Source of the DNA: Lactobacillus sp. UCMA15818
Lineage (GTDB): Bacteria > Bacillota > Bacilli > Lactobacillales > Lactobacillaceae
DNA: 64,000 bases
Direction of reading: 5' to 3'
Assembly: GCF_030400225.1 (NCBI RefSeq)
Contig: NZ_VJYB01000003.1
Location: 124,001-188,000 of the forward strand
In this document: one piece after another, positions 27,741 to 36,393 of the stretch
Layout: each line of letters starts with the position of its first letter
How positions within the stretch are numbered: position 1 is the stretch's first letter
Translations under genes and position numbers: made by a program
The notes under the pieces: model-generated
What the model was told of the DNA's origin: nothing
Databases searched by the model: none
The model's input: only the letters and a program-made list of their open reading frames with translations

Positions 27741-28559
27741 ATGGATTTAGTGGCTCAAGGAAAAGATGATATGAAGATAAGTGTTTTGGCTAGCGGAAGT
27801 AGTGGAAATGTCACTTATATCGAAACTCCAAAGCGAAAGATTTTAGTTGATGCTGGATTAAGTGGTAAAAAAATTGCGAATCTAATGACATCGATTGGTA
27901 GAAATATTGCTGATGTTGATAGTTTGTTCGTTACACATGAGCATACTGATCATTGTAAAGGTGTTGGTGTCTTAGCAAGAAAATATGACTTGGATGTATA
28001 TGCCAATAAGGGTACTTGGGATGCAATGTCTAATAAAATAGGTAATATCCCCAATGACCAAAAGCATTTGTTCGGGATGGGGGAAACAAAAAATTTTGTT
28101 GACCTTGATGTTGAGAGTTTTGGAGTGTCTCATGATGCTGCAGAGCCACAGTTCTATCAATTCCATCATAATGGACATTCATTTGTAATTTTAACTGATA
28201 CAGGGTATGTTTCCGAACGTACTGAGGGGATCATTAAGAATGCTGATGGGTACTTGATCGAATGCAACCATGATACCGAAATGCTGCGAATGGGAGCTTA
28301 CCCTTGGTCCTTAAAACAACGAATTTTGAGTGATCGTGGACATTTATCAAATGATGATGGTGCAGCAACATTGATAGATGTACTCGGTAATCGGACTAAG
28401 CAAATATATTTGGGACACTTAAGTAAGGACAATAATGTAAAGGAATTGGCACACTTAACTGTAGAATCTGCAATGAAACAACAAGATTTGGGTGTTAATG
28501 AAGATTTTGGGATCTATGATACGGATCCGGAAAAGGCAACAGGATTAGTGATAATCTAA
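27741..28559 (+). CDS. walJ: WalJ (YycJ) metallo-beta-lactamase-fold hydrolase
   Basis: 272 aa; an alternative ATG at 27771 (MKISVLASGSSGN) matches the typical family N-terminus and also has a ribosome site (AAGGAA), so the true start is uncertain. The MBL motif is clear (THEHTDHCKG), with further ligands in VILTDTGYV and YLIECNHD. YycJ proteins are double-strand DNA exonucleases implicated in mismatch repair and in coordinating replication with division. Cytoplasmic; no signal. Confidence 0.92.
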   Translation: MDLVAQGKDDMKISVLASGSSGNVTYIETPKRKILVDAGLSGKKIANLMTSIGRNIADVDSLFVTHEHTDHCKGVGVLARKYDLDVYANKGTWDAMSNKIGNIPNDQKHLFGMGETKNFVDLDVESFGVSHDAAEPQFYQFHHNGHSFVILTDTGYVSERTEGIIKNADGYLIECNHDTEMLRMGAYPWSLKQRILSDRGHLSNDDGAATLIDVLGNRTKQIYLGHLSKDNNVKELAHLTVESAMKQQDLGVNEDFGIYDTDPEKATGLVII

Positions 28560-28670
28560 TTTCAGAAATAGTTTATTTTAAATAAACATAGTATTTATTT
28601 CACGGTTTTTTCAAAATTTATTGATAAAATGTAATAAGATGTTGGTATTCTAAACTGAGAAGGGAGGAGT

Positions 28671-28712
28671 GTGCTGTTCTTTGTGAGACAGTGCAATTGC
28701 TCGTATGGATAA
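28671..28712 (+). CDS. Possible 13-residue leader ORF coupled to htrA
   Basis: GTG start 1 nt after AGGGAGGAG, encoding a short peptide (VLFFVRQCNCSYG) whose TAA stop overlaps the first codons of htrA (ATG at 28705). The strong ribosome site is otherwise 35 nt from the htrA start, and htrA has no good site of its own. Translational coupling is inferred; the spacing to the GTG is short. Confidence 0.3.
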   Translation: MLFFVRQCNCSYG

Positions 28713-30027
28713 TAACGAAGAGAGAGAAACGAATGATGATAAAGTAATCAAGGATGATTCTTCTCAGAAAAAGCAATCATCTAAGCAGCCTCGGATTGGG
28801 AGAATTTTTTTAATCGCATTAGTTGGTGGTTTTCTAGGTGGCGGAATTGCATTTGGTGGATATGCTGCATATCAAGCCTATGAAAGTACAACAGTCACTG
28901 GTGAAAATTCAAAAGGAACTGCAAAAATTAGCAATATTAAGGTAAATGTAAGTACACAATCAACAAAAGCCTTCAATAAGATAAAAAATGCAGTTGTCTC
29001 CGTTGAGGCATATACAACGAGTAGTAGCTCTTCTAGCTCCCTGAATGATTTATTCGGTGAGAGCTCATCAGGGGAAACTACCTCAGAAAGTGAGGGTTCT
29101 GGTGTAATTTATAAGAAGACAGGGAATACAGCGTTTATTGTAACTAATAATCATGTTATCTCAGGTGCTGACAAAGTCAAAGTATTGCTTAATAGTGGGA
29201 AAAAATTATCAGCCACAGTAGTAGGACATGATTCAGTTACTGACTTGGCAGTTTTAAAGATAAATGCGTCAGATGTTACTCAAGTTGCAACATTTGGTAA
29301 TTCAAATAGTATTAATGTAGGACAAACGGCACTGGCAATCGGTTCCCCGTTGGGCTCAACGTATGCAACATCACTTACGCAAGGAATTATCTCTGCTAAA
29401 AAGAGAACAATCGAGACAACTGACAGTAATGGCACGAGCACAGGGCAGACAACTGTAATCCAAACGGATGCTGCTATTAATCCTGGTAATTCAGGTGGAC
29501 CATTAGTCAATCTAGCGGGTCAAGTTGTAGGAATAAACTCAATGAAGCTGACAAGTACTGGTACTAGTACGAGTTCTTCAAGTTCTTCGACGTCTGTAGA
29601 AGGAATGGGTTTTGCAATTCCAAGTAATGAAGTTGTAAAGATAATTAATCTACTTGTTAAAGATGGTAAAATTAAACGTCCCGCTCTTGGAATATCATTG
29701 ATTAATCTGAGTTATGTTTCTGACAGTGAACAAAAATCAACACTTAAGTTGCCAAGCAGTGTAACTGGTGGTGTAGTTGTTATTAAGGTTTCCAGCAATT
29801 CACCTGCCAAGGTTGCAGGAATACAAAAATATGATGTTATTACATCGCTAGGTGGTAAGAAAGTTAAGGGATTATCTAGCTTACGGACTGCTCTTTATGC
29901 TCACAAATTAGGCGATACGGTGCAAATTCAGTATTACCATGATGGTACACTAAAGACCGCAAACATTAAATTAACACTTGAGGCAAATGATTCAAATACG
30001 ACGACATCTTCAAATTCTGGAAATTAA
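28705..30027 (+). CDS. htrA: HtrA/DegP-type serine protease
   Basis: 440 aa. A charged cytoplasmic N-terminus (about 30 residues) and one membrane helix (IGRIFLIALVGGFLGGGIAF) are followed by a serine-rich linker, a trypsin-like domain with the triad His (TNNHVIS), Asp (DSVTDLAVLK) and Ser (NPGNSGGPL), and one C-terminal PDZ domain (about 330-420). It degrades or refolds misfolded proteins at the cell surface and processes exported proteins. Usual position after walJ in lactobacilli. Low-complexity Ser/Thr insertions surround the protease domain and the C-terminus. The nearest strong ribosome site is 35 nt upstream, see the leader ORF. Confidence 0.95.
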   Translation: MDNNEERETNDDKVIKDDSSQKKQSSKQPRIGRIFLIALVGGFLGGGIAFGGYAAYQAYESTTVTGENSKGTAKISNIKVNVSTQSTKAFNKIKNAVVSVEAYTTSSSSSSSLNDLFGESSSGETTSESEGSGVIYKKTGNTAFIVTNNHVISGADKVKVLLNSGKKLSATVVGHDSVTDLAVLKINASDVTQVATFGNSNSINVGQTALAIGSPLGSTYATSLTQGIISAKKRTIETTDSNGTSTGQTTVIQTDAAINPGNSGGPLVNLAGQVVGINSMKLTSTGTSTSSSSSSTSVEGMGFAIPSNEVVKIINLLVKDGKIKRPALGISLINLSYVSDSEQKSTLKLPSSVTGGVVVIKVSSNSPAKVAGIQKYDVITSLGGKKVKGLSSLRTALYAHKLGDTVQIQYYHDGTLKTANIKLTLEANDSNTTTSSNSGN

Positions 30028-30055
30028 TAAATATAATTCATAATTTACTCAAAAA

Positions 30056-30096
30056 AGTATTTATCCTTGAAATGAGGAAGGTAAATACTTTTTTTG
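30056..30096 (+). terminator. Terminator after htrA
   Basis: AGTATTTA/TAAATACT stem extended by CCTT/AAGG-type pairs, then seven Ts. Confidence 0.8.
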
Positions 30097-30123
30097 TGTA
30101 AGAAATAAGTGTTAATTATACAA

Positions 30124-30447
30124 TGTGGATAAAAATGTGTGAAACTTTGGAGATAGTTGTTAAAAACTAAAAAAGATAGTATAGAATAAGGAGTTTTCTC
30201 TCTTTATAGTTATCCACAGGCTGTGCATTAAGCTGTTGATATCTTTTGATGAATTATTTTATAGTAGATATAAACGTTGAGTTAATAGTCTTTATAGCAT
30301 ATAGTTAATAGAGTAGAATTGAAATTTTCTTGTGGATAATATACTAAAGGTTGACAAATTCAATTTAAATAAATATTGTGACGAAAATATGTTCGGCCCA
30401 GTATATTGATTATGGAACTGTGGATAAGTGGATAACTTTGTGGATAA
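30124..30447. promoter_or_regulatory. Cluster of DnaA boxes between htrA and rlmH
   Basis: Five perfect 9-mers TTATCCACA or its complement TGTGGATAA lie at 30124, 30210 (opposite orientation), 30331, 30419 and 30439. A one-mismatch box (AGTGGATAA) lies at 30427. The stretch is AT-rich. Random occurrence of five exact 9-mers in 325 bp is very unlikely. dnaA is not here, so this is a secondary DnaA-binding cluster rather than a proven oriC. Confidence 0.8.
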
Positions 30448-30468
30448 GATGTGAAAAGGTGGAGAGTT

Positions 30469-30948
30469 ATGAACATAAAGGTTGTTGTTGTTGGGAAACT
30501 GAAAGAGAAGTACTTGAAACAGGGAATTGCAGAGTATGTTAAGCGCCTAGGCAAATTTTGTAAGTTTGAGCTCATCGAAGTCAATGATGAGAAAGCTCCT
30601 GAAAAATTGAGCATTGCTGAAATGGAACAAGTGAAGATGCTTGAGGGTAATCGGATATTAGATAAAATTAAGCATAAGGAATACGTATTTGTTTTAGCCA
30701 TTGAAGGCAAGGAGAGAAGCTCAGAGGGGTTTTCAGCAGAATTAAGCAAGTTGGCTACTTATGGGAATAGTGATATTACTTTTGTTATAGGGGGGTCTCT
30801 GGGAGTGAGTAAAGATGTTATGGATAGATCAAACGCGCAAATTTCTTTTGGGCGATTTACATTACCGCATCAGTTAATGAGATTAGTTTTGACAGAGCAG
30901 ATTTATCGTGCATTTATGATTAATATTGGGAGTCCGTATCATAAATGA
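30469..30948 (+). CDS. rlmH: 23S rRNA (pseudouridine-1915-N3)-methyltransferase RlmH
   Basis: 159 aa; the ATG at 30469 follows GGTGGAG, and the upstream in-frame ATG (30451) is rejected. SPOUT methyltransferase: [20 protein letters not shown], the SAM-knot loop VIGGSLGVS, and [11 protein letters not shown] with the terminal GSPYHK. It methylates pseudouridine 1915 of helix 69. This is the gene known as orfX in staphylococci, whose 3' end is the SCC integration site; a similar repeat of its last codons is found 5.2 kb downstream here. Confidence 0.97.
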   Translation: MNIKVVVVGKLKEKYLKQGIAEYVKRLGKFCKFELIEVNDEKAPEKLSIAEMEQVKMLEGNRILDKIKHKEYVFVLAIEGKERSSEGFSAELSKLATYGNSDITFVIGGSLGVSKDVMDRSNAQISFGRFTLPHQLMRLVLTEQIYRAFMINIGSPYHK

Positions 30949-30956
30949 TAGAGTTA
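30931..30956 (+). repeat. att-like direct repeat, copy 1, in the 3' end of rlmH
   Basis: AGTCCGTATCATAAATGAT plus AGAGTTA. Matches the copy at 36126 in 23 of 26 positions and resembles the staphylococcal SCC att core (GC-TATCAYAARTRA type). Partly fixed by the conserved RlmH C-terminus. Confidence 0.65.
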
Positions 30957-31117
30957 ATTTATTGGAATCAATTTTGTATAGTATCTGTGCTTATACTAAA
31001 TATTAATGTTCAAATATGAGCTTAGCAGTGGATTGTTAGAATCCATTTTCTGAGTTATTCAATCAATATAAAACAATATGATTACGGTGATAAAATTTAA
31101 GCTTGGTGAGTGATAAT

Positions 31118-32314
31118 ATGACTAGAAAAAAAGATAACGAAGAGAATAATGTTGATGTGAATCAATTGGAATTATTTTCTGATAAAATAGCTGAAGACTC
31201 TAAGAAAAAGCCACGTCCCAAGAATATTCCAGCAGAAAGTAAAACAAAAAATACTGATGCATCTGCGTCTGCTTTTGGATGGCGTTTTCAGGTCATTGTT
31301 GGAATTGTTTTATCCTTGCACAATATAAAGGAATTAAAGTCAGTGGAAATTGAAGGCGAAACGGAAGACATAGAGCTACGATTCTATGATAGAAATCCGG
31401 AGTATATACAAGTTAAGGCAGTTCAGAGTAATCCTATTGATGCAAAAGATGACTATAAGGCTGCTTTGGCAATGAATACGCTTATTAATACCAGTAATAT
31501 CACTACTGGAAAATACTCAAAACTTGTATATGTGGCTAACTTCATGAATCCGTTGGGATTGAGTAAGGCTATTTTAAATGCTTTTTGGCTACCACGAATG
31601 GATAAGCCATTTATTAGATCGTACAATTCTTTACCAGATGATGCACAAAATTTTGTTCAGGGTAGAATAGAGCTTGCGAAGGAACAATTGGCTAAAGGTG
31701 AGTACTTAAATACGACGGATTATTTTGATTTGAATAAACTTTATTTAGTGACTATATTGGTTAGTTCTGATGATCAAGATGAACAAAATTATTCTGTTCT
31801 AGAAGGAGTTATCGGCAACTTGTTTGGTGGCTTAAAACTTAACTTAAGTCAATCTAAGGTGCATAATATTAAGTCTATGCTAGTAGACCGATATTTAGCT
31901 AACGCGGGTTCTAAGGAGTCTAAAGAAAAACATGAAAAGATAACTAAGGGAATTTTAGTTTGGAGAATGATTTTTGAAATTATAGATGAAGTTCCAGAAT
32001 ATTTTTACGATGATTTACCCGCTGGAATTAAAGATGAACTAGAGGTATATGAAGACGGTTTTATTAAGCAGCAAGTAGAAGATATTGATGTTATTAACAA
32101 AATCATAGCAGGATTAAATGCGTATGCAAAAGGTGCTTTTCCAAAGCAAAGAGAAGTTAAAAAATTTATTGAAGACAAGTGGATGAAATATACAGAAATT
32201 TTCCCCTTAGATAACGATCAATCAGTTCAGGAATATGGGATAAAAATGATTATGTTACGAATACTTAATGGGAAGAGAGTTATTGAAAAGGTAAAAGAGA
32301 GGGTGAATTTATAA
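31118..32314 (+). CDS. Putative defence nuclease, Cap4/DUF4297-like
   Basis: 398 aa; the ATG at 31118 follows GGTGAG at good spacing, while a TTG at 31103 has no site. A hydrophilic N-terminal tail (about 45 residues) precedes a Cap4/DUF4297-like PD-(D/E)xK domain: FGWRFQVIVGIVLSL, then EIEGETEDIELRF and YIQVKAVQ, supplying the probable catalytic Glu, Asp and Q-x-K. The C-terminal 200 residues are helical and unrecognised. Its stop overlaps the next start (TAATG), so nuclease and ATPase are translationally coupled. Such nuclease/SMC pairs occur in Lamassu and ABC-3C anti-phage systems, in which the nuclease cleaves DNA on infection. The function is inferred. Confidence 0.65.
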   Translation: MTRKKDNEENNVDVNQLELFSDKIAEDSKKKPRPKNIPAESKTKNTDASASAFGWRFQVIVGIVLSLHNIKELKSVEIEGETEDIELRFYDRNPEYIQVKAVQSNPIDAKDDYKAALAMNTLINTSNITTGKYSKLVYVANFMNPLGLSKAILNAFWLPRMDKPFIRSYNSLPDDAQNFVQGRIELAKEQLAKGEYLNTTDYFDLNKLYLVTILVSSDDQDEQNYSVLEGVIGNLFGGLKLNLSQSKVHNIKSMLVDRYLANAGSKESKEKHEKITKGILVWRMIFEIIDEVPEYFYDDLPAGIKDELEVYEDGFIKQQVEDIDVINKIIAGLNAYAKGAFPKQREVKKFIEDKWMKYTEIFPLDNDQSVQEYGIKMIMLRILNGKRVIEKVKERVNL

Positions 32315-33783
32315 TGCGTTTTCGAAAATTATTTATTACCTACGAAGGCAATACTAAGGAAATAAATTTCTTTGATAAAACACTAATATATAGTGATGAT
32401 AATAGTGTTGGCAAAAGTACGTTGTTACGGCTATTGTTATACGGTCTAGGCTACCCTATTCCTGGAACTTATGGACTAAAGTTCAATAAAGTGGATACGC
32501 AAGTTTTTTTTGAGAGAGACGAGAAACTTTATTTTGTTAAAAGGTCAAATGATTATATAGAAATATACAAGAATGATAAATTTATTTCATCATGTACATT
32601 GACTGGAAACAATGATTCTTGGTTTTCATATATTTGGGGAATTGATTCTATCCGTGTTTTAAAAAATATACTGGGTGCAGTGTATATGGATCAAGACAAA
32701 GGATGGACTCTTCTTAATCGAGGAAAAGTTATTGGTAATATTAGGTTTAATATAAGAGATCTTTTAATTGGCCTGTCTAAAAATGGAGAAGATTTAGATG
32801 GTAATCTGGTTCGTTTGGAAAGTCAAAAGAAGATGTTAACGCGAACTAGACAATTAAGAGATTTAAGTAAAAGTACAGATGAATATAAGAGTAGTGATAT
32901 TGAATCATTAAGAGAACCGGATGATATTGAATTAAATGGTCGCTATAAAAATTTAAAATTAAGAGAGGGTGCCATTAAGCAAAAAATAAAAAATATTAAG
33001 AGAAATATTTCTAATGAACAAGGATTAGCTGAATATTTAATTTCATTAAATATTATGGTCAAGGTTGAAGGCAAATCCATTATTGTTAATAAAGAAAATC
33101 TATTTAATTTTAGAGATAATCTTGATTTTTTGAAGCAAAGATCAGCGGTGTTACAGGAAGATTTGGAAAAAGTACAAATTGAAATTTCGGAAATAGCAAA
33201 TAAATTAGAAGACCATACTTCGAACTTGTTTAGTGATATTGATGTAGTAGATAGAACATTGAATGATATTGCGAAGATTAATATTAATGATTCTGTTTTA
33301 GAGGTTAGAGAAGAAGAGTTAAAAAAATCAATATCAAAGTTAAATTTTGATATTGAGGCCAAGTTCACAGATAGTAATGAATTGATTGATGATACAAGAA
33401 AATGGGTTAATATATTTGCTGAAAAATTAGGAATATCTGATGTAGTTAAAGATAAAAAATATATTTTTACAAGAGATCTGAAATCTATAAGCGGTACAAT
33501 TTATTATAAAGTTGTTTTCTCGTTTAAGATGGCATATATAAAAATCATTGAGGAACATACGGGGCTTAGCTTGCCAATTATTTTAGATTCTCCGAGTGGT
33601 CGCGAAGTTACCAATAGAAATATATCTGATGTAATTAGCATTCTAAATGATTACTTTAAAGAGAACCAAGTAATAATTGCATCTATAAACAAGTATGAGT
33701 TAGATAACGTTAAAGAGATAGTGTTGCAAAAGAAAATATTTGAAACCCAATTTAATTCTAGAGACGTTAATAAACGAGACTAA
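32314..33783 (+). CDS. SMC/Rad50-like ATPase, partner of the nuclease
   Basis: 489 aa. The N-terminal half-ATPase shows a P-loop SDDNSVGKSTLLRLLLYGLG (residues about 29-48; the first P-loop Gly is replaced by Ser). A coiled-coil region of about 190-360 (charged, leucine-rich) follows, then a C-terminal half with the Walker B strand LPIILDSPSGREV, where Ser follows Asp in place of the usual Glu. This layout is the short SMC-like arm of ABC-3C or LmuB-type proteins. It presumably senses phage DNA or its ends and activates the nuclease encoded upstream. The absence of a third gene fits two-gene Lamassu variants. No toxin or CBASS cyclase is nearby. Confidence 0.68.
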   Translation: MRFRKLFITYEGNTKEINFFDKTLIYSDDNSVGKSTLLRLLLYGLGYPIPGTYGLKFNKVDTQVFFERDEKLYFVKRSNDYIEIYKNDKFISSCTLTGNNDSWFSYIWGIDSIRVLKNILGAVYMDQDKGWTLLNRGKVIGNIRFNIRDLLIGLSKNGEDLDGNLVRLESQKKMLTRTRQLRDLSKSTDEYKSSDIESLREPDDIELNGRYKNLKLREGAIKQKIKNIKRNISNEQGLAEYLISLNIMVKVEGKSIIVNKENLFNFRDNLDFLKQRSAVLQEDLEKVQIEISEIANKLEDHTSNLFSDIDVVDRTLNDIAKININDSVLEVREEELKKSISKLNFDIEAKFTDSNELIDDTRKWVNIFAEKLGISDVVKDKKYIFTRDLKSISGTIYYKVVFSFKMAYIKIIEEHTGLSLPIILDSPSGREVTNRNISDVISILNDYFKENQVIIASINKYELDNVKEIVLQKKIFETQFNSRDVNKRD

Positions 33784-33988
33784 TTTAGGCGCTGAGTGAT
33801 TCGTTTTTGTAGTTACGGTTTGTTTACCTTTAAATAGGTTTTCTTTGTTTCTTGTACATTGAAAATCAGATGAATCCGTAATTTGAAATTAAAGAAGTTC
33901 TCTGAAACTCTAATTTACTCGTTTTAGAATCTTTACCTTGTTGTAATTTCCCTCAAGTAGGCCGTTGTCAAGCAACCACATATTAACG
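33782..33988 (-). pseudogene. ISL3-family transposase remnant (C-terminus)
   Basis: Read on the minus strand: DNGLLEGNYNKVKILKRV, a stop where the family has Tyr, then after a one-base shift ENFFNFKLRIHLIFN. This matches the ISL3 C-terminal signature NG-x-LEG-x-N-x-K-x-K-x-x-KR-x-x-YG-x-RN. Only the last about 65 codons remain, with a nonsense codon and a frameshift. Together with the terminator at 33993 it fills the gap after the ATPase gene. Confidence 0.7.
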
Positions 33989-33992
33989 AGAA

Positions 33993-34028
33993 GTCGGTGT
34001 TCTTTTACATAGGAGCACCGGCTTTTTT
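33993..34028 (+). terminator. Terminator downstream of the nuclease/ATPase pair
   Basis: GTCGGTGTTC / GAGCACCGGC stem with wobble pairs and a run of six Ts. It may be shared with the IS remnant. Confidence 0.7.
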
Positions 34029-34091
34029 CTATTCAATGAGTTGTTAACTTCGATTCAGAATGTACGGAGTTAGTTCAAATATTATCTATGA

Positions 34092-35458
34092 TTAGCTCTT
34101 TAGTTGTTCAGTTGGCTTCAACATCAAGTCAATTATGAGTCGAATTATACCCATCATAATAATTCCAATGAAAAATGCACGGGCACCAATGAAGACTGAG
34201 TGTGAACTGAAAAATGTTTGAATCGTAACCAAGAGACCTGTACCAATTGAACGCCAACCTGTCGAAGCGTGTTGACCATGGCGGTGCCGTGTTTCAGTAG
34301 GTTATCAGGTAACACATTTAATGCCTCAGTTGTTAGTGGTGTCATCACTAAGGCATTGCCAATCATTTTAAACACTAGATAAACTGCCATCATGCTTAGA
34401 GAGCTATATGTGGTTAGAAATAGAAGAGGAATCATTGAAACTGATACAGTTAGACTACCAATAATAGCGAGAATCTTCCCACCTACGTGATCGTATTATA
34501 GGCGTCCCGAAATAAGTGAGGTAACCCCACTGGCAATGGCCCCAGGCATCAAGACAAGTGCCGAGGTTAGCGCGGTAAGATGCATTGCAGTCTGTACCAG
34601 CGATGGAATTATGGCTTGGGGTCCGATTAATGTGACAAAAGATAAGACGACTAGTATGAGTGATAACGAAAATTGGCGATTCTTAAAGACACGAAAGTCG
34701 AGCATGGGAGTGTCTAAAGATGATTGATTATAGATAAAATCAATAATAAATAAAATACCAAGTGTAACAAATATTCCGCCTAATTCAGGTTGTTGATTAA
34801 GAACACCAGTGCCATAAAGTAGCCAACCAAACCCAAGTGTGGAATAGGCTACTAATTGATAATCCAGTTTACGTGTACGATCAGAAGTTCCAACGTTTTG
34901 CATTCCTAGTACAGTTGCGACGACTAGTATGAGGCCAATAGGGAAAACTAGCCAAAAAAGGTATCTCCAAGAGAGGCGACTAAAGATAATGCCAGTGATA
35001 CTTGGTCCAATTAAAGGTGCAAATCCTGTTGTCAGGCCAATAATACCCATGACAGTTCCGTGTTTTTCCTTAGGAACAATCGTGAATAGGACTACTTGCA
35101 TTAGCGGAATGAGAATACCAGCACCAATTGCTTGTATGAGCCGAGAAATTAATAATAGTGTGAAATTTGGTGCAAGTGCTGACAATAGGGTTCCAAAGGT
35201 AAAAGTACTTAAAGCAAAAAATGTTAATTGACGTGAACTAAAACGACTAATTAGGTAGGCAGTGACAGGCATCCAGACACCATTCACTAGCATATATGTA
35301 GTGGTCAGACATTGGATCGTGTTGTTGTCAACCGAAAAAGTCGCCATAATATCTGGAAACGCAGTAAACAGTAAATTTTGGTTGAGAATGGAGATGAATG
35401 TGCCTAGCATAAATATGAGCAGGATTGTTTTTACGTGGTAAGTTTTAGTTGATGACAT
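34092..35458 (-). pseudogene. EmrB/QacA-type (DHA2) drug efflux MFS transporter, disrupted
   Basis: ATG at 35458 with GGAGG upstream. The frame encodes typical DHA2 helices (TILLIFMLGTFISILNQNLL, LTTTYMLVNGVWMPV, RLIQAIGAGILIPLMQ) and then meets TAA at 34496-34498 after SGRL. The same frame continues (YDHVGGKILAI ... NTLRQVG) and is then shifted by one base, the C-terminus IGTGLLVTIQTFF ... EQLKS being in another frame to 34092. Total about 455 codons, the family length. One nonsense codon plus one frameshift make it inactive. A divergent MarR gene flanks it. Confidence 0.85.
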
Positions 35459-35484
35459 TAGTGGCCTCCAAAGTTTTGTGATAT

Positions 35485-35502
35485 AGATTGTAATTACAAT
35501 CT
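35485..35502. promoter_or_regulatory. Perfect 18-bp palindrome, probable MarR operator
   Basis: AGATTGTAATTACAATCT lies between the divergent MFS and MarR genes, 27 bp upstream of the MFS start. The TTGTAATTACAA core is typical of MarR-family binding sites. Confidence 0.65.
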
Positions 35503-35588
35503 CGGCGCAATGATATATTACAACGCTTGCTTTTTTATAAGTCAATTATTCTAAGTTTTAACTATAACGTGAAAGTCGGTGAAAAAGA

Positions 35589-36008
35589 ATGTATCAACAC
35601 AAGGTAACAACTGCAGAATTGATTTATCAAATCGGCCAGATGGAGGGTCAAATTATCCAATATTGTCTAGCCGATATTGGCATCAGAATGGAACATGCTC
35701 GGCTATTGCACTATGTAAGTGATGTTCCAGGTACTAATCTTGTTAACTTGGCTAATTACTTGAATGTTCAACCAGCAACATTGACGAATATGATTAAAAA
35801 GCTTGAAAAGCAAGAGCTGATTATCCGACATGTTGATCCAGATGATTCACATCAACGGCAATTGTTTTTGTTGCCTCAGGGTGAAGTAGTAGCTAAACAA
35901 ATCAATGCAATCTTTCATGAGCTAAATGACGTTGTTGATGAAGTACATTTGAAAGATTCAGCGCAACTTTCTAAATTATTGAACCTTCTTGAGAGTAAAA
36001 AAGGGTAA
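35589..36008 (+). CDS. MarR family transcriptional regulator
   Basis: 139 aa winged-helix repressor. The recognition region NLANYLNVQPATLTNMIKKLEK is followed by the wing (RHVDPDDSHQRQLFLLPQG; key residues D-x-R and R-Q). It is divergent from the broken efflux gene and probably repressed it and itself through the 18-bp palindrome. The gene is intact although its target transporter is not. It ends 58 bp before the first downstream rlmH-like direct repeat. Confidence 0.9.
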   Translation: MYQHKVTTAELIYQIGQMEGQIIQYCLADIGIRMEHARLLHYVSDVPGTNLVNLANYLNVQPATLTNMIKKLEKQELIIRHVDPDDSHQRQLFLLPQGEVVAKQINAIFHELNDVVDEVHLKDSAQLSKLLNLLESKKG

Positions 36009-36065
36009 CTAGTGGATGTCAGTAATGAGTGATGAAATGGATAGCGATTAGATATGATATATATC

Positions 36066-36083
36066 TCCGTATCACAAGTAATG
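36066..36083 (+). repeat. att-like direct repeat, copy 2
   Basis: TCCGTATCACAAGTAATG resembles the last codons of rlmH (TCCGTATCATAAATGATA). A small inverted repeat GCGGTT/AACCGC begins right after it (36083-36108). Confidence 0.55.
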
Positions 36084-36125
36084 CGGTTCAGCAAGTTAAA
36101 AAACCGCTGGTAAAAGTGATACAGT

Positions 36126-36151
36126 AGTCCGTATCACAAATGATGTAGTTA
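36126..36151 (+). repeat. att-like direct repeat, copy 3
   Basis: AGTCCGTATCACAAATGAT plus GTAGTTA; 23 of 26 positions equal the rlmH 3' end at 30931. No gene in the rest of the spacer up to 36393. Confidence 0.65.
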
Positions 36152-36393
36152 GATGATAATAAAATATTATGCTAAGCATGCATGTTCTGATGGGCAATCT
36201 GGTTAGATAGTGCCTATACGGAGAGGCTTTTTAAAAAGTTAAAGGCTTGGGAGTTGGTTTAATACCACACTTATTCAGAACAACATAAAACGAATTCAAA
36301 TGAAATTACGTTATTTATGACTCAGTTCATTTTTGTGCAAAAGAACTGTGAAAAGTGTAATATATATCTAATAAAAGAATAATAAGTTAGTGA

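Noticed and set aside
30028-30468. The DnaA-box cluster as the chromosomal replication origin
   Set aside because: dnaA and dnaN are absent and the gene order places them upstream of gdpP, outside the window. I report it only as a DnaA-binding cluster.
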